A DNA stretch of 6,221 nt from assembly GCF_964187505.1 (NCBI RefSeq), contig NZ_CAXLML010000085.1, positions 1 to 6,221 on the forward strand, given 5' to 3'. This stretch comes from Chordibacter forsetii (GTDB lineage Bacteria > Verrucomicrobiota > Verrucomicrobiia > Opitutales > Seribacteraceae). Positions 5,868-6,221 of the stretch are shown in pieces (the first letter of the stretch is position 1; the number at the start of each line of letters is the position of its first letter). The position numbers and the translations under genes were made by a program. Under the pieces are notes generated by a model, which was not told where the DNA came from, did not search any database, and was given only the letters and a program-made list of their open reading frames with translations.

Positions 5868-5942
5868 TTCCAGCGACTCATTCGTCGGGTTGAAGAAATA
5901 CATCCGGCCGACGGTATTGCGTTTGGCTCTCTTTATCTGTAA
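5868..5942 (+). pseudogene. Start-less 24-codon open frame, possible FolC C-terminal remnant
   Basis: Directly after the ilvC stop, in the same frame, 24 sense codons run to TAA at 5940-5942. They encode FQRLIRRVEEIHPADG followed by IAFGSLYL. No in-frame ATG, GTG or TTG exists, so it cannot be an independent gene as it stands. The helix followed by a hydrophobic strand and GSLYL resembles the C-terminal end of folylpolyglutamate synthase (typically ...VTGSLYLVGE). It could be a degraded tail of a former folC, or chance. The segment also forms the 78-base gap before hemC. Confidence 0.2.
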
Positions 5943-5945
5943 TCG

Positions 5946-6221
5946 GTGAGTAAACCTTTGGTATTGGCAACCCGCCGAAGTCCCTTGGCGTTATGCCAAG
6001 CTGAACAGGTTGCGACTTGTTTAAGCGAATCTCTTTCGCGAGAGGTTGAACTTTTACCAATGGTAACCACCGGAGACAAACAAACTAAATGGTCTTTGGA
6101 AAAGTCTGGTGGAAAGGGCTTGTTTACGAAGGAACTTGAACTTGCTTTACTCGATGGTCGAGCCGATCTTGCAGTACACAGTGCTAAGGATATGCCAACG
6201 GAGATGCCAAAGGGTTTGGAA
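5946..6221 (+). CDS. hemC: Hydroxymethylbilane synthase (porphobilinogen deaminase), N-terminal part
   Basis: Polymerises four porphobilinogen units into hydroxymethylbilane in tetrapyrrole (haem, sirohaem) synthesis, using a dipyrromethane cofactor. The window holds the first 92 codons of roughly 300; the frame is open to the last base. Visible are LATRRSPLAL (7-16, family consensus near IGTRKSPLA), TTGDK (41-45), GGKGLFTKELELALL (55-69) and AVHSAKDMPTEMPKGL (76-91). The KD pair at 81-82 carries the catalytic aspartate (E. coli Asp84). The start is GTG 5946, because an in-frame TAA stands at 5940-5942 and this GTG lies six codons ahead of the conserved core. There is no Shine-Dalgarno. It is on the same strand as ilvC, 78 bases downstream with no convincing terminator, so it may be read from the same transcript. 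The cofactor-binding cysteine would be beyond the window. Confidence 0.93.
   Translation, partial: MSKPLVLATRRSPLALCQAEQVATCLSESLSREVELLPMVTTGDKQTKWSLEKSGGKGLFTKELELALLDGRADLAVHSAKDMPTEMPKGLE

Noticed and set aside
6028..6041. Inverted repeat CTCT-TTCGCG-AGAG
   Set aside because: It lies inside the hemC coding region and has no T tract; most likely incidental.
5878..6060. 60-codon minus-strand open frame across the ilvC-hemC junction
   Set aside because: It is antisense to the clearly recognisable hemC N-terminus and shows no family features.

Overview
The window (roughly 43% GC by eye) reads as ordinary bacterial chromosome. The best guess for the source is a free-living, possibly aquatic member of the Verrucomicrobiota (Opitutae-like) or a relative. 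This rests on remembered resemblance of three proteins to that group: the SCO-type protein with its C-x5-C motif, the class I ketol-acid reductoisomerase with a GLYKGSKS loop, and the HLHP-repeat protein. No marker gene proves it. Five of seven gene starts lack any recognisable Shine-Dalgarno sequence.

Layout. (1) Positions 2-1820, plus strand: a 5'-truncated SCO1/SenC-family lipoprotein gene, then a membrane-anchored protein with two HLHP-bearing half-domains. Together they look like a small copper-handling or respiratory-oxidase maturation unit, closed by a hairpin at 1830-1850. (2) Positions 1992-3265, minus strand: thyA and folA overlapping by 4 bases (GTGA). ThyA makes dTMP and releases dihydrofolate; FolA reduces it back to tetrahydrofolate. 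(3) Positions 3323-4150, plus strand: an unrecognised, probably exported, basic and low-complexity protein, divergent from thyA and preceded by a near-consensus promoter. (4) Positions 4208-5867, plus strand: tRNA-Val(UAC) with encoded CCA, then ilvN 24 bases later and ilvC 44 bases after that. IlvN is the valine-sensing subunit of acetolactate synthase and IlvC is the next enzyme of valine/isoleucine synthesis. The catalytic ilvB is not here. (5) Positions 5946-6221, plus strand: the first 92 codons of hemC (hydroxymethylbilane synthase), cut by the window end. Between ilvC and hemC lies a start-less open frame of 24 codons ending in a FolC-like GSLYL, possibly a gene remnant.

I see no insertion sequence, CRISPR array, phage gene, defence system or other clearly new system. 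The points most worth a second look are the valine tRNA joined to valine-synthesis genes, the duplicated histidine protein beside the SCO protein, the unrecognised exported protein, and the possible folC remnant.
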